64,000 bases of DNA from Limosilactobacillus caecicola (GTDB lineage: Bacteria; Bacillota; Bacilli; Lactobacillales; Lactobacillaceae): the NCBI RefSeq assembly GCF_943192935.1, contig NZ_CALPCI010000004.1:62001-126000 (forward strand). Reading direction: 5' to 3'. The notes under the pieces are model-generated. The model searched no databases and was not told where the DNA came from. It worked only from the letters and a program-made list of their open reading frames with translations. Shown here in pieces: positions 52,788 to 62,109 of the stretch; within the stretch, counting starts at the first letter, position 1, and each line of letters starts with the position of its first letter. The translations under genes were made by a program, and so were the position numbers.

Positions 52788-54104
52788 ATGGCAGCAAAAC
52801 TTAGTAAATTTAATGGCATCTTCAGCATTATCATTAACGTAGTGCCATTTCTGATCTTCCCAATTTTAATCACCCAACACGGTGACGTCTTCACCAATAT
52901 CATACCGTACGCGATCTATTACGCTTTTCGTCGTTCGGCCTTAATTCTCTTTCGGGACTGGGAGCATCAGGCTGATCAGCTCGGTTGGCTTGGGCTGATC
53001 GCCGGGGTAGTTGGCTACGGTTTGGGGGTGTTTGGCCAGTTAACCCCCTTATTCTGGGATCTAGCTGGTGCGGGCGCCGGGATTGCATCGGTTCTATATT
53101 CAAAAGCACTTAGTCAAGCCAAACGCTTGTCCAACCGACAACCTCGTCAGCCGGTTCAATCAAAAACGGGGCATGGTACCCAACTCATTTCTCTGTTGGG
53201 AGTCATGATCTTGCTTGGCATCATTGCCATCCTAAAGATCCCCACAGTTAACTTTGCTCTGATGTTAATTATTTCCGTGCTGGCCCTGATTGGGTATTCG
53301 ACACGGCCATTTCAAATCACCCGACCATCCCACCTCCACTGGGCCAATTACGGATTAGGGATCCTGTTGCTCTTCTCGATGATGTTAATCGCGATTGGTC
53401 GTCAGCAAGGCATTGGCCAACCGATCATTTGGGGCCTCGCACTCCTCTTGGTTTTCCTCATCGTGATGATCATACTATTAGCCATTAACTGGTACAATAA
53501 CCAATCGTCAACGAAGGGCTTTCGCCTCCGCTCAATGCTTTACGGAGCGTGCGCACAATACTGGACAATGTACAGTACCGTGTTTATTGGCGCCATTTAT
53601 GGGGTCAAGCTCTATTATTGGGTTATCGTCGCTTATCTGGCGGCCATTTTATTTGGTGGGTTAGTGACGAAGTTGATCTACCGCCTGTTACCGCTGAGTC
53701 GGTTGCACATTAACGTTTTGATGATCGCTTTAGGAATCCTCATGACCTTTTGGTTGCCATCCTACTTTGTGGGGGTCTTTTTCATCCGCAGTTTTGCTAA
53801 CCGTGAACAAAATAACACGATTGACCTTTATGAACAGACAACCCATAACTATACGACCTCTTATCTAATCAACTATTACTATTCGATTGCCGCTGGCTTG
53901 GTTTCACAACTAGTAATGTGGGGAAGCCTCCTCTTCTTTGCCAAAGATACTGGTTTAAGTAAGGTGCTCAGTGCTTTCACCTTTAAAACCGTCACTGGCC
54001 AAGAGAGTCATGCCATCACTATGACCCATGCAACCCTCGCCTGCTACATGTTACTGTTTATCGCTTATTTATTACTAACTGCTAAAAAGCAAGATGCCGA
54101 TTAA
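52788..54104 (+). CDS. multi-pass membrane protein of unknown function
   Basis: This 438-residue integral membrane protein has about 12 hydrophobic segments, with one cytoplasmic loop at about residues 108-128 ([20 protein letters not shown]). It looks MFS-like in length and spacing, but I see no motif A or other signature, so the family is not assigned. It is the third gene of the azoreductase-MarR operon, 11 bases behind marR, so export of the compound sensed by MarR is a reasonable inference. Its stop codon shares bases with the stop of the convergent argH and lies in the loop of a shared terminator. Confidence 0.7.
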   Translation: MAAKLSKFNGIFSIIINVVPFLIFPILITQHGDVFTNIIPYAIYYAFRRSALILFRDWEHQADQLGWLGLIAGVVGYGLGVFGQLTPLFWDLAGAGAGIASVLYSKALSQAKRLSNRQPRQPVQSKTGHGTQLISLLGVMILLGIIAILKIPTVNFALMLIISVLALIGYSTRPFQITRPSHLHWANYGLGILLLFSMMLIAIGRQQGIGQPIIWGLALLLVFLIVMIILLAINWYNNQSSTKGFRLRSMLYGACAQYWTMYSTVFIGAIYGVKLYYWVIVAYLAAILFGGLVTKLIYRLLPLSRLHINVLMIALGILMTFWLPSYFVGVFFIRSFANREQNNTIDLYEQTTHNYTTSYLINYYYSIAAGLVSQLVMWGSLLFFAKDTGLSKVLSAFTFKTVTGQESHAITMTHATLACYMLLFIAYLLLTAKKQDAD

Positions 54105-54123
54105 TCTTCGGCATCTTGCTTTT
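54085..54123. terminator. bidirectional terminator embedded in two convergent coding ends
   Basis: AAAAGCAAGATGCCGA (54085-54100) pairs with TCGGCATCTTGCTTTT (54108-54123). The loop TTAATCT holds both stop codons. Each arm codes for the C-terminus of one gene, so both proteins end in nearly the same peptide (KKQDAD and KKQDAED). Confidence 0.9.
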
Positions 54124-55498
54124 TTAAGATTGCTTTGGCATGTTGAATTTGTTTTTGGACTTGATCAAAACCGGTTCCCCCGAGTGAGTGCCGCCGTTGC
54201 ACAGCGACCGTCGGTTTGAGAACTTCATACACTGTTTCGTCAATTTGCGGGTTAATCTGTTGGTACTGTTCAAACGGAATGTCTGCCAAGTCCACCCCCG
54301 TCTTTAATCCCTTTAAAACCAGTTCACCAACGATTTCGTGGGCTTTTCGGAATGGGATTCCCTTAGTCGCAAGGTAATCGGCCAGTTCGGTGGCGTTCGA
54401 AAAATCATGTTGGGTGGCGTACGCCATCTGATCTTTCTTGACCTGCAGGGTTTTGATCATCCCAGTCATCATTTTCAAGCAAGGCAAGATCGTCTTGACC
54501 GCGTCAAAAACCCCTTCCTTATCCTCTTGCATATCCTTGTTATAGGCCAATGGAAGTCCCTTCATTACCGTTAGTAATCCCATCAGATCGCCGTAAACTC
54601 GCCCGGTCTTGCCCCGAATCAGTTCGGCTATATCCGGATTCTTCTTTTGAGGCATGATCGAACTCCCCGTAGAGTACGCATCAGATAATTCGAGATAACC
54701 AAATTCATAACTGCACCAATAGATAATTTCCTCAGCCAAACGCGACAGGTGCATCATTAAAATGCTGGCGTTGCTTAGAAATTCTAAGGCAAAATCACGG
54801 TCAGAAACGGCATCGAGGGAATTGGCATAGGGGTGGTCAAATCCCAGGAGGTCACTCGTCAGTTGACGATCAATTGGGAAGGTGGTTCCTGCTAATGCCG
54901 CTGCTCCTAATGGTGAAATGCTGGTGTGTTGCTGATTAAACTGAAACCGTTCCACATCCCGCTGAAACATTTGAAAATAGGCCATTAAATAGTGGCCATA
55001 TGAAATGGGTTGAGCGTGTTGCATATGGGTATAACCCGGCATGATCGTTTCGACATTGGCTTCAGCTTGCTGAACTAAAGCGCCTTGTAGGGCTTTGAGT
55101 TGCTTAATCACGAGTGGTAACCGTTCCTTGACGTAGAGGTGAAAATCAGTCGCTACCTGGTCATTCCGACTCCGTCCCGTGTGTAACTTACCCGCCACCG
55201 GGCCAATTTCGGCGGTTAAGAGGGCTTCAATATTCATATGAATATCCTCATTTTCAACCGTAAAATGTAATTCCCCGGCCGCCAATTTGTTTTGCAGGTT
55301 TTCGAGTCCGGCAATAATCTGGTCAGCATCATCTGATGCTAGAATTCCCGTTTGCTTAAGCATCTTCACGTGGGCTAAGGATCCCATGATGTCTTCATTA
55401 GCCATTTCCTGGTCAAAAGAAATTGACGCCCCAAATTCGTCAATGGATTGGTCGCCGGCTTGTTCAAACCGACCACCCCACATTTTTTTAATCGGCAT
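54101..55498 (-). CDS. argH: argininosuccinate lyase
   Basis: This cytoplasmic enzyme of arginine synthesis cleaves argininosuccinate to arginine and fumarate. The 465-residue protein begins [20 protein letters not shown], with [40 protein letters not shown] and the family signature [20 protein letters not shown]. The frame can be opened much further upstream inside argG, but the ATG at 55498 starts at the family position. It overlaps the argG stop by 11 bases, so translation is coupled. Its 3' end forms a terminator with the opposite gene. Confidence 0.96.
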   Translation of the reverse strand: MPIKKMWGGRFEQAGDQSIDEFGASISFDQEMANEDIMGSLAHVKMLKQTGILASDDADQIIAGLENLQNKLAAGELHFTVENEDIHMNIEALLTAEIGPVAGKLHTGRSRNDQVATDFHLYVKERLPLVIKQLKALQGALVQQAEANVETIMPGYTHMQHAQPISYGHYLMAYFQMFQRDVERFQFNQQHTSISPLGAAALAGTTFPIDRQLTSDLLGFDHPYANSLDAVSDRDFALEFLSNASILMMHLSRLAEEIIYWCSYEFGYLELSDAYSTGSSIMPQKKNPDIAELIRGKTGRVYGDLMGLLTVMKGLPLAYNKDMQEDKEGVFDAVKTILPCLKMMTGMIKTLQVKKDQMAYATQHDFSNATELADYLATKGIPFRKAHEIVGELVLKGLKTGVDLADIPFEQYQQINPQIDETVYEVLKPTVAVQRRHSLGGTGFDQVQKQIQHAKAILKKQDAED

Positions 55499-56720
55499 GC
55501 GTAACCGCCCCTTTCTTACCCTGGGCCGCCTTGTTTTGGACTTGTGCATAGACCTTACCTGGTAATTCCCAAAGTTTGATAAACCCGGTAGCCGCTTCCT
55601 GATCAAATTCATCCGCCGACGTGTAGGTGGCCAAATTCTTGTCATAGAGTGAATTTGGTGACTTCCGACCTTCACAAATCACGTTGCCCTTAAACAATTT
55701 GACCCGAACGACACCATTAACGTCCGTTTGTGTTTCTTTGATAAAGACGATGAGGGCCTTCATCAGTGGTGAAAACCACAGACCGTTGTAAATAATTTCG
55801 CTCATCTTTTGTTCCAGTACCGGTTTAAAATGGACAACTTCCCGTTCCAGCGTCAGATCTTCCAGATCCTTATGCGCTGCTAATAGCACCGTAGCGGCCG
55901 GGCATTCGTAGATTTCCCGGGACTTAATGCCGACTAACCGGTTTTCAACATGATCAATCCGGCCAATCCCGTTTTCACCAGCCAGCTGGTCCAATTGCAT
56001 GATCAACTGGTCGAGTGGTAACTCTTCGCCGTTGATTGCAGTTGGAACGCCCGCTTCAAAAGTGATTTCTAACGTTGTTGGCGTGTCTGGAGTCTCTTCA
56101 ATTGGCTTAGTCCGTTCATAGGCGTCTTCCGGAGCAGCAACCCATGGATCTTCGAGAAGGCCGCATTCATTCGCCCGTCCCCAAAGGTTTTGGTCAATTG
56201 AATACGGACTAGCTTGGGTGATGGGGACCGGAATACCATTGTCTTTAGCGTATTGAATTTCTTCCTCCCGCGACCAGTGCCAATCCCGGATGGGATCCTC
56301 AATCTTCATGTCTGGTGCTAACGCATGAATTCCCGCTTCAAACCGGACTTGGTCATTACCCTTGCCAGTACAGCCATGGGCAATGGCGGTCGCCCCATAT
56401 TTCTTCGCCACCGCGACTAACTTTTGGACAATCAAAGGACGAGACAGCGCTGATACCAACGGATACTTTTGCTCATACATTGCATGTGCTTGTAAGGCCG
56501 GCAAAACAAAGTGTTCAGCAAAATCTAGCTTGGCATCCACCACGACTGATTCCACTGCCCCAACTTCCAGTGCCTTGGCCTTGATTGCTTCAAGGTCCAA
56601 CCCTTCGCCGACGTCAATGCAGCAAGCAATGACGTCGTAGCCCTTGTTTTTTAACCACGCGATAGCTACTGAAGTATCCAAACCACCTGAATATGCTAAT
56701 ACGATTTTCTCTTTACTCAC
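55488..56720 (-). CDS. argG: argininosuccinate synthase
   Basis: This cytoplasmic ATP-dependent enzyme joins citrulline and aspartate to argininosuccinate. The 410-residue protein starts [20 protein letters not shown] with the P-loop-like SGGLDTS, then [40 protein letters not shown] and the C-terminal [20 protein letters not shown]. The start is GTG with GGAGG about eight bases upstream. It forms a two-gene operon with argH. The earlier arginine genes are not in this window, so the cell may depend on citrulline or ornithine from elsewhere. Confidence 0.97.
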   Translation of the reverse strand: MSKEKIVLAYSGGLDTSVAIAWLKNKGYDVIACCIDVGEGLDLEAIKAKALEVGAVESVVVDAKLDFAEHFVLPALQAHAMYEQKYPLVSALSRPLIVQKLVAVAKKYGATAIAHGCTGKGNDQVRFEAGIHALAPDMKIEDPIRDWHWSREEEIQYAKDNGIPVPITQASPYSIDQNLWGRANECGLLEDPWVAAPEDAYERTKPIEETPDTPTTLEITFEAGVPTAINGEELPLDQLIMQLDQLAGENGIGRIDHVENRLVGIKSREIYECPAATVLLAAHKDLEDLTLEREVVHFKPVLEQKMSEIIYNGLWFSPLMKALIVFIKETQTDVNGVVRVKLFKGNVICEGRKSPNSLYDKNLATYTSADEFDQEAATGFIKLWELPGKVYAQVQNKAAQGKKGAVTHAD

Positions 56721-56760
56721 GATCTCGTCCTCCGTAGTTAATATTTATTAATCAATTGGG

Positions 56761-56810
56761 TATAATATACGTCTTGCTTGAATAAATATCTAGTGAATTC
56801 GCATATTTTT
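56761..56810 (-). promoter_or_regulatory. argG promoter region with possible ArgR box
   Basis: On the minus strand TATTTATTCAAG resembles half or more of the ARG box (TGAATWWWWATTCA) and lies just before a -10-like TATATTATA. The match is imperfect. Confidence 0.35.
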
Positions 56811-56868
56811 CATAATTTTCGCATATTCATTGAATTTAGAGGGATCACTTATTCTTTTTTGACTAGAC

Positions 56869-56914
56869 GAAAAAGGAGCCATGAATCTCGTCATTATTGA
56901 CGAATTTCACAACT
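56869..56914. terminator. terminator after the LacI-family gene
   Basis: An imperfect long stem (AAAAAGGAGCCATGAA...TCGTCA with TGACGAATTTCAC..CTCCTTTTT) has T runs on both strands. It is five bases past the stop codon of the LacI gene. Confidence 0.8.
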
Positions 56915-56919
56915 CCTTT

Positions 56920-57912
56920 TTATTTGTCAAACGATGCTGGAATTACAATATCATCAATTTCTGAATGGTTGCCATCAAGCATTTCTAGTAACGTGTCGGC
57001 TGCTCGTTTACCCATATAGTCAGGATTCTGTGAGATCACTCGCGCACTGGGGCAAATTGCCTTAATCAAACTTGTATCAGCAAAGCCTGTCACCTGAATT
57101 TTTTGAGGGTCAATTAGTTCATCTTGCATTAATTGGGGCAAGAATTCTAGCAACCAGCGTTCCTTCAAACTAAACAGAGCCGTCGATTCTCCAGTTGTCA
57201 AAAGTTTGACCAAATGTGTGTAGACTTCATCGTGGTTAAAATTCTGTTCATCAATTTCAATTAAGTCTACATTAGTTGAACTGTCCATGATCCCACGGTA
57301 ACGTTCTCGACGAGTTGATGCCTGATCAATCTGTGCTGATAGAACTACGATATGCCCAAACCCCTGCTTCACAAAAGTATTTGTCATTTTTTTTGCAGCT
57401 TCGTAATTATTTGTTACTACTTGTGGCCATGGCGACCTCTTCAATTCACGATCTAAAATCACGACCGGAAATTTTCGCGTTAACGTACCCTTAATGGAAT
57501 CAGTATCGTTAGTTAATGGTTGGAAAATCAATCCGTCAAAGCCGTGCAGGTTCACTGAATTCAGTAAATGTTGTTCATGGTTTAAATTTCCACCTGAGTC
57601 TAAAAGTACTGGTACGTAACCAGCTTTTTCTAGTTGACGTGAAGCACCCTTAAAAACTTCGGTTGAAAAATAATCAGCAACGTTAGCTACAACAATTGCA
57701 ACAATCATACTCCTGTTATGCGACATCTCACGAGCTGCTGAATTAGGAATGTAGTTAAGTTTTTCAATGGCCCCTTTAATATTTTCAGCTGTCGCTGCGG
57801 TCATTTTATTCGTCTTACCATTTAAAAAGCGGGAAACTGTTGCTACTGATACTCCCGATAATGCTGCGACATCACGAATTGTGGGTCGCTTTTTATTTCC
57901 ATTTTTTGCCAA
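56920..57912 (-). CDS. LacI-family transcriptional regulator
   Basis: This 330-residue repressor has the N-terminal LacI helix-turn-helix (TIRDVAALSGVSVATVSRFL, NGKTNKMTAATAENIKGAIE) with hinge residues, and a ribose-binding-protein-like effector domain (about 62-325). The start is TTG, with GGAG ten bases upstream and no ATG suitable. It is divergent from a six-gene sugar operon. The region between holds a perfect palindrome with GGTTAAC cores and a second GGTTAACCGGTTAC, both suitable as its operators. It likely represses the operon until a sugar phosphate or sugar binds. Confidence 0.92.
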   Translation of the reverse strand: MAKNGNKKRPTIRDVAALSGVSVATVSRFLNGKTNKMTAATAENIKGAIEKLNYIPNSAAREMSHNRSMIVAIVVANVADYFSTEVFKGASRQLEKAGYVPVLLDSGGNLNHEQHLLNSVNLHGFDGLIFQPLTNDTDSIKGTLTRKFPVVILDRELKRSPWPQVVTNNYEAAKKMTNTFVKQGFGHIVVLSAQIDQASTRRERYRGIMDSSTNVDLIEIDEQNFNHDEVYTHLVKLLTTGESTALFSLKERWLLEFLPQLMQDELIDPQKIQVTGFADTSLIKAICPSARVISQNPDYMGKRAADTLLEMLDGNHSEIDDIVIPASFDK

Positions 57913-58002
57913 CTTTGTTCAACTCCAATTTTTACTCTTCCTCATTGTACATAATTTTTGTGCAAAGTTCACGAAACGATCAGTTAAAAATGCATGTCGC
58001 CC

Positions 58003-58026
58003 TTCTGGTTAACGGGTTAACCAGAA
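58003..58026. promoter_or_regulatory. palindromic operator O1 (LacI type)
   Basis: Eleven bases TTCTGGTTAAC are followed by GG and their exact inverse, a 24-base perfect palindrome. It lies about 90 bases upstream of the LacI start codon and 143 bases from the operon's first ATG. Confidence 0.8.
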
Positions 58027-58095
58027 TATTTTTTTAAAATTAGTTGTAACCTATATATTCCCTATAATTTAGGCAGTTTCAATAATAAATTACGT

Positions 58096-58124
58096 TTGCT
58101 ATTTTTAGGTTAACCGGTTACACT
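58096..58124 (+). promoter_or_regulatory. operon promoter with operator O2 in the spacer
   Basis: TTGCTA, a 17-base spacer and TACACT form the promoter. The spacer and -10 contain GGTTAACCGGTTAC (58108-58121), a half-matching copy of the O1 core, so a bound LacI protein would block RNA polymerase. O1 and O2 centres are about 100 bases apart, which allows DNA looping. Confidence 0.65.
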
Positions 58125-58129
58125 ACATT

Positions 58130-58143
58130 TGTAAGCGATAACA
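58130..58143 (+). promoter_or_regulatory. cre site (CcpA)
   Basis: TGTAAGCGATAACA matches the consensus TGWAANCGNTNWCA at every position. It lies just past the expected transcription start, so CcpA should block transcription when glucose is present. Confidence 0.85.
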
Positions 58144-58168
58144 TTATCAACTTGATTGGAGGAATTAG

Positions 58169-58426
58169 ATGAACGACCGAACTTTAATTGATCCGCAAAA
58201 GTTTGCCCTTAAATTTGCCCAAACTGCGATTAATCAAAATGTCAACAACGACCAGTTAGTCAAAGAAGCAAAAAAATTCCTGATGAGTTACCTAACTGCT
58301 TACTACCTCGTCGAAGACTTCAATGATATCGAACGACAAAACTTTGGGGATGCAAGCACCAAAAAGTTTGAAGATATGACTTTCGAAGAATTATTAAATC
58401 GTGTTCGTGAACTAAATAAGTATTAA
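58169..58426 (+). CDS. 85-residue protein of unknown function, first gene of the operon
   Basis: This is a small, probably all-helical cytoplasmic protein without signal peptide or membrane segment. It has an NQNVNNDQLVKEAKKFLMSY stretch, LTAYYLVEDFNDIERQNFGD and an acidic-basic tail ending LLNRVRELNKY. I recognise no family. It has GGAGGAATTAG before its ATG, closely followed by the isomerase (11 bases), so it is translated with the pathway. It may be a subunit, chaperone or regulator of one of the enzymes. Confidence 0.75.
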   Translation: MNDRTLIDPQKFALKFAQTAINQNVNNDQLVKEAKKFLMSYLTAYYLVEDFNDIERQNFGDASTKKFEDMTFEELLNRVRELNKY

Positions 58427-58437
58427 GGAGTAACACT

Positions 58438-59184
58438 ATGACTTTAATTTTAAATACATGGATCTTTGAAAAAGATATCCAGAATGGCATTAGTCAAGCT
58501 GAACTAGTGGACAGAGTAAAAAAACTTGGAGCAGACGGCATTGAAGTGCGTCGTGAATACTTTACGGATCTTGATACTGAATTACCCAACATTGCTAAAG
58601 CCACGTCTGCTAATCACTTAATTGTTAACTATAGTGTGCCTGACGTTATCTTTAAAGACGACGGTTCCATCAATCCCAAACTAGCTCAATATTTTGCAGA
58701 GGGCCAAAAGATGGGAATTAGTAAAATTAAATTCAATACGGGTCACTTTGATCGGTATCACGGTAATTTAATTACTGATTTTGCAAAATTACCATTATCC
58801 GAAATAAAAATGAACGTTGAGAATGACCAAACACCGGTTTCTGGCACTCCGGATGCCATCATGAGCTTTTTAAAGGCAGCTCGTCAGTCCGGCCTTAATA
58901 GTATTGGATACGTTTATGATCTCGGCAATTGGGCTTTCACTGGCTTTAATGCGATTGACGCTGCCAAAAAGTTGGCTCCCTTCTGTGACTATATCCACTT
59001 AAAAAATTCAATGTTAGACGCTGAAGGCAACATGACTACGACAGCTAGTTTGAGTAAAGGAATGTTCAATTGGCAGATTATCATTAGTTACCTACCTAAA
59101 GACGTTCAGTTTGCTCTTGAGTTTCCAATGAGTAGTGATAATTTAATCGCTTCTCAAATCAAATTATTTAATTCTCACAATTAG
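58438..59184 (+). CDS. sugar phosphate isomerase/epimerase (xylose-isomerase-like TIM barrel)
   Basis: This 248-residue cytoplasmic barrel belongs to the AP-endonuclease-2-like isomerase/epimerase family. The metal ligands in order seem to be Glu in KMNVENDQTP, Asp in YVYDLGNWAF, His in CDYIHLKNSM and Glu in FALEFPMSSD. Family members invert or isomerise ketoses, inosose or hydroxypyruvate. AAGGAG lies before the ATG. It is the first catalytic gene of the operon, so it probably acts on the imported substrate before phosphorylation. The exact reaction is unknown. Confidence 0.85.
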   Translation: MTLILNTWIFEKDIQNGISQAELVDRVKKLGADGIEVRREYFTDLDTELPNIAKATSANHLIVNYSVPDVIFKDDGSINPKLAQYFAEGQKMGISKIKFNTGHFDRYHGNLITDFAKLPLSEIKMNVENDQTPVSGTPDAIMSFLKAARQSGLNSIGYVYDLGNWAFTGFNAIDAAKKLAPFCDYIHLKNSMLDAEGNMTTTASLSKGMFNWQIIISYLPKDVQFALEFPMSSDNLIASQIKLFNSHN

Positions 59185-59213
59185 CGTTAACTCAGAAATA
59201 CAGGTGAAATAAA

Positions 59214-60503
59214 TTGTCTTCAACTATTATCGCAATATTATTATTAATTACCTTCATTGCCTTTATTTTCTACATTATTAAAGGCGGCAATTTAATGATT
59301 GGCTTCTTCATCATGGCCATTCTTTGGTCAATTATTGGATTAGTACCATTTGACGTTGCCATTAAAAAAGTCTTTGCTGAACCTGCGTTAAATTACGGGC
59401 CAACAATTATTTACATTGTCTTCGGTTCTTGGTTTGGTCGTGTATTAGTCGATAGTGGCATTGCTCCCGGCATTTCTGCCGCTACTAATAAAGTCGGTAA
59501 AAGAAAGCCGTTATTGGCAGCCGTGCTGGTTGCTCTTGTAACTTGTCTCATTTTCGTCAGCGCTTATGGAGTTGGATCAGTAATTGCAATTGGAGTTATT
59601 TTATTACCAATCTTGTTATCAATTGGGATGTCACGTGAACTAGCACTTTCTCTATTTGCGCTATCCATCGGCGCGCCAATGTACATCAACGTAGTTCTTT
59701 ACAACCAAATTAAAGCCTTTTTCCCGAAATCTGTCTATGGTGGTAAATACCTTCAATTTGGGATTTGTGCAATGGTCGTCCAAATGGTGATTGTGTTAAT
59801 CTTCCTGTTCCTACACCGGAAACAAATTAACCCAGCTAACGCTGATAAAAATCTCGCCATTATCGGTGCTAATGATAACGCTGACGACATTGCAAAAGTA
59901 TCACCAGTTACCTACATTGTGCCGATTATTCCCGTGGCAATGAACATGTTATTTAAGTGGGATGCCATTCCATCACTAATTTTTGGTGTCCTCATTGCAA
60001 TGTTGCTCACTGGGCAATTCAAGAACTATAAACACGCAATCAAGTTTATGAACGATACAATTGCTCAATCAATTAGCGATATTGCTGGCCTGGTCATGTT
60101 CTTGATGGCCCTAACATTCTTTAGCGGAGCAGCTTCAATTGATGCTGAAAAATTCCGCCCCATTATTTCAGCGGTGCTCCCCCACAGTACACTAATCCTT
60201 TGTATGGCATTTGGAATTCTTGCACCATTAGCTCTTTTCCGGGGACCATTACAGGTCTGGGGTGCTGGTGCTGCAACCGCCGCAGTTTTGGCAGGGACCG
60301 GTATCTTTAGCGACGCTTTTATGTTGCCTTTAATGTATACAGCAACCCTATTCGCTGTCTCAACTGATATCACTCAATCATGGAATGTTTGGGGACTAAA
60401 TTACATGAAAGTCGAATCAAAAGATTTCTTGAAACTCGGTGTTCCAGTGATGTGGATAGTCTGTATTATTAACGAATTACTTGTTTATCACTTCTTTGGT
60501 TAG
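59214..60503 (+). CDS. GntP/CitMHS-like permease
   Basis: This 429-residue membrane transporter of the ion-transporter superfamily has 11-12 helices. Features include GPTIIYIVFGSWFGRVLVDS, GIAPGISAATNKVGKRKPLL, the YGVGSVIAIGVILLPILLS segment and PLALFRGPLQVWGAGAATAA. These resemble gluconate or citrate-type symporters, though it is a distant match. The start is TTG (MSSTIIAILLL) with AGGTG eight bases upstream. In this operon it should bring in the pathway substrate; a sugar acid is more likely than a neutral sugar because the superfamily carries organic anions. Confidence 0.8.
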   Translation: MSSTIIAILLLITFIAFIFYIIKGGNLMIGFFIMAILWSIIGLVPFDVAIKKVFAEPALNYGPTIIYIVFGSWFGRVLVDSGIAPGISAATNKVGKRKPLLAAVLVALVTCLIFVSAYGVGSVIAIGVILLPILLSIGMSRELALSLFALSIGAPMYINVVLYNQIKAFFPKSVYGGKYLQFGICAMVVQMVIVLIFLFLHRKQINPANADKNLAIIGANDNADDIAKVSPVTYIVPIIPVAMNMLFKWDAIPSLIFGVLIAMLLTGQFKNYKHAIKFMNDTIAQSISDIAGLVMFLMALTFFSGAASIDAEKFRPIISAVLPHSTLILCMAFGILAPLALFRGPLQVWGAGAATAAVLAGTGIFSDAFMLPLMYTATLFAVSTDITQSWNVWGLNYMKVESKDFLKLGVPVMWIVCIINELLVYHFFG

Positions 60504-60520
60504 AAAGAGAGGATTTTATT

Positions 60521-61486
60521 ATGAGTGAAGTTATTACAATTGGAGAACCAATTATTACTTTTGCATCTGAAGAACCAGATGTGTCACTAGTCGATGCTTT
60601 GGAATGGAATAAAATCATGGGTGGTGCTGAATTAAATGTGGCAATTGGCGTTAAACGTCTCGGCCACTCCGTTCAATATATCTCCAGAGTTGGTGAAGAT
60701 CCCTTCGGACAATTTGTCAAAAAGACAATTGCCAGTCATAAAGTTGGCACAGACTACATTTCTTATGATCCTGATCACTGGACAGCTCACCAGCTTAAAC
60801 AACGAGTCACCAAGGGAGATCCTCAAATTTACAACTATCGTAAAAATTCTGCTGCTTGCCACCTTACAAAGGACATCATTAGCAAAGTAGATTTATCTGA
60901 CGTAAAAATTGCTCATATGTCTGGTATTTTCCCTAGTATCTCGGACACTGCTGAAGAAACATTTCGGACCCTTTTTAAACGTCTTAATGATCAAAATATT
61001 TTAACGACATTCGACCCAAATCTTAGAAACACTTGGAAAAGTCACGACTACATGGTCAAAACTGAAAACGAATTGGCTGGATTCGCAGATATCGTAATGC
61101 CTGGAGTTGAAGAAGGAAAAATCTTAATGGGTTCTGATAATCCAGAGGAAATTGCCGATTTTTACCTGAAAGGTCAACGAACTAAAACAGTTATCGTCAA
61201 AATTGGCTCTAAAGGTGCTTTTGTTAAAAATACTGATGGCGAAAAGTACACCGTTCCTGGGTTCCATGTTGATCAAAAAGATATTGTAGACACTGTTGGT
61301 GCCGGCGACGGCTTTGCTCTCGGCGTGATTACCGCATTACTTGAAGGAAAGAATATGAAATCGGCTGTAATGCGAGGCAACGCTATCGGAGCTCTACAAA
61401 TCCAAACATTAGGTGATAATGATGGTTACCCTACCCCAGACGAGTTGAAAAAGTTTTATTCTGAAAGGCAGGTCAGTGAAGACTAA
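60521..61486 (+). CDS. PfkB-family sugar kinase (2-keto-3-deoxygluconate kinase-like)
   Basis: This 321-residue cytoplasmic kinase has the N-terminal PfkB motif MGGAELNVAIGVKRLGHSVQ, the body TTFDPNLRNTWKSHDYMV, a VIVKIGSKGAFVKN strand, and the C-terminal signature DIVDTVGAGDGFALGVITAL with catalytic Asp in GAGD. It is closest in style to KDG kinases. GAGAGGA lies before its ATG, and its TAA overlaps the next ATG by one base. In the pathway it should phosphorylate the product of the isomerase, giving the substrate for the HPS-family gene behind it. Confidence 0.9.
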   Translation: MSEVITIGEPIITFASEEPDVSLVDALEWNKIMGGAELNVAIGVKRLGHSVQYISRVGEDPFGQFVKKTIASHKVGTDYISYDPDHWTAHQLKQRVTKGDPQIYNYRKNSAACHLTKDIISKVDLSDVKIAHMSGIFPSISDTAEETFRTLFKRLNDQNILTTFDPNLRNTWKSHDYMVKTENELAGFADIVMPGVEEGKILMGSDNPEEIADFYLKGQRTKTVIVKIGSKGAFVKNTDGEKYTVPGFHVDQKDIVDTVGAGDGFALGVITALLEGKNMKSAVMRGNAIGALQIQTLGDNDGYPTPDELKKFYSERQVSED

Positions 61487-62109
61487 TGAAATTACAAGTA
61501 GCCATTGATCGAGTCAGTCTCGAACAAGCAAAAAAGGTTGCCGCTCAATTAGACCCTTTTGTCGATATTATTGAAATGGGAACATCACTTATTAAAGATT
61601 ATGGTTGCAATGCCCTTAAGAAAGAACAATTAGGAATTCATCACGCAGAACTTCTGCTTGACACAAAAACGATTGATGAAGGGCAATATGAATTCGAAAA
61701 GGGCTATGCGGCCAACGCAGATATTCTTACGGTCATGGGTGCCGCATCTCTAGGAACACTAGAAACCTGTTACAAGGTGGTAGAAAATTATGATAAACAA
61801 ATGTTCATTGACCTAATGGAATTAGATGCTAACAAAACTGCACAGATTGTTGGTTTTGATCATGCAATTTATGGAATTCATCACGCTAAGGATAGTAAGT
61901 CAAATTTCGACGCAGCCGATTCAGTTGCTGAATTTCATTCTGCTTACCCATCCGTAAAGCGCATCAACGTTGCCGGTGGGATTGATCTTGACCAGGCTAG
62001 TAAATTAAAGCAGCAAGGAATCGCAGAAACTGTGATTGTCGGAAGTAAAATTATGAAAAATGACGATCCAGTTGCTGCAGCAAAGAAATTTATGAAGGTG
62101 ATTAAATAA
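61486..62109 (+). CDS. 3-hexulose-6-phosphate synthase / KGPDC-family TIM barrel
   Basis: This 207-residue barrel belongs to the orotidine-monophosphate-decarboxylase suprafamily. Motifs: LQVAIDRVSLEQAKKVAAQL (catalytic Asp), DIIEMGTSLIKDYGCNAL, LLDTKTIDEGQYE (DTKT with Lys), ADILTVMGAASLGTLETCY, and INVAGGIDLDQASKLK for phosphate. HPS makes arabino-3-hexulose-6-P from formaldehyde and ribulose-5-P; the related KGPDC (UlaD) decarboxylates 3-keto-gulonate-6-P. The strand-six segment here is YGIHHAKDSKS, differing from the VHTG of HPS and the HRGRD of UlaD, so the true reaction is open. It overlaps both neighbours by one base (TAATG), so translation is coupled with PHI. Confidence 0.85.
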   Translation: MKLQVAIDRVSLEQAKKVAAQLDPFVDIIEMGTSLIKDYGCNALKKEQLGIHHAELLLDTKTIDEGQYEFEKGYAANADILTVMGAASLGTLETCYKVVENYDKQMFIDLMELDANKTAQIVGFDHAIYGIHHAKDSKSNFDAADSVAEFHSAYPSVKRINVAGGIDLDQASKLKQQGIAETVIVGSKIMKNDDPVAAAKKFMKVIK

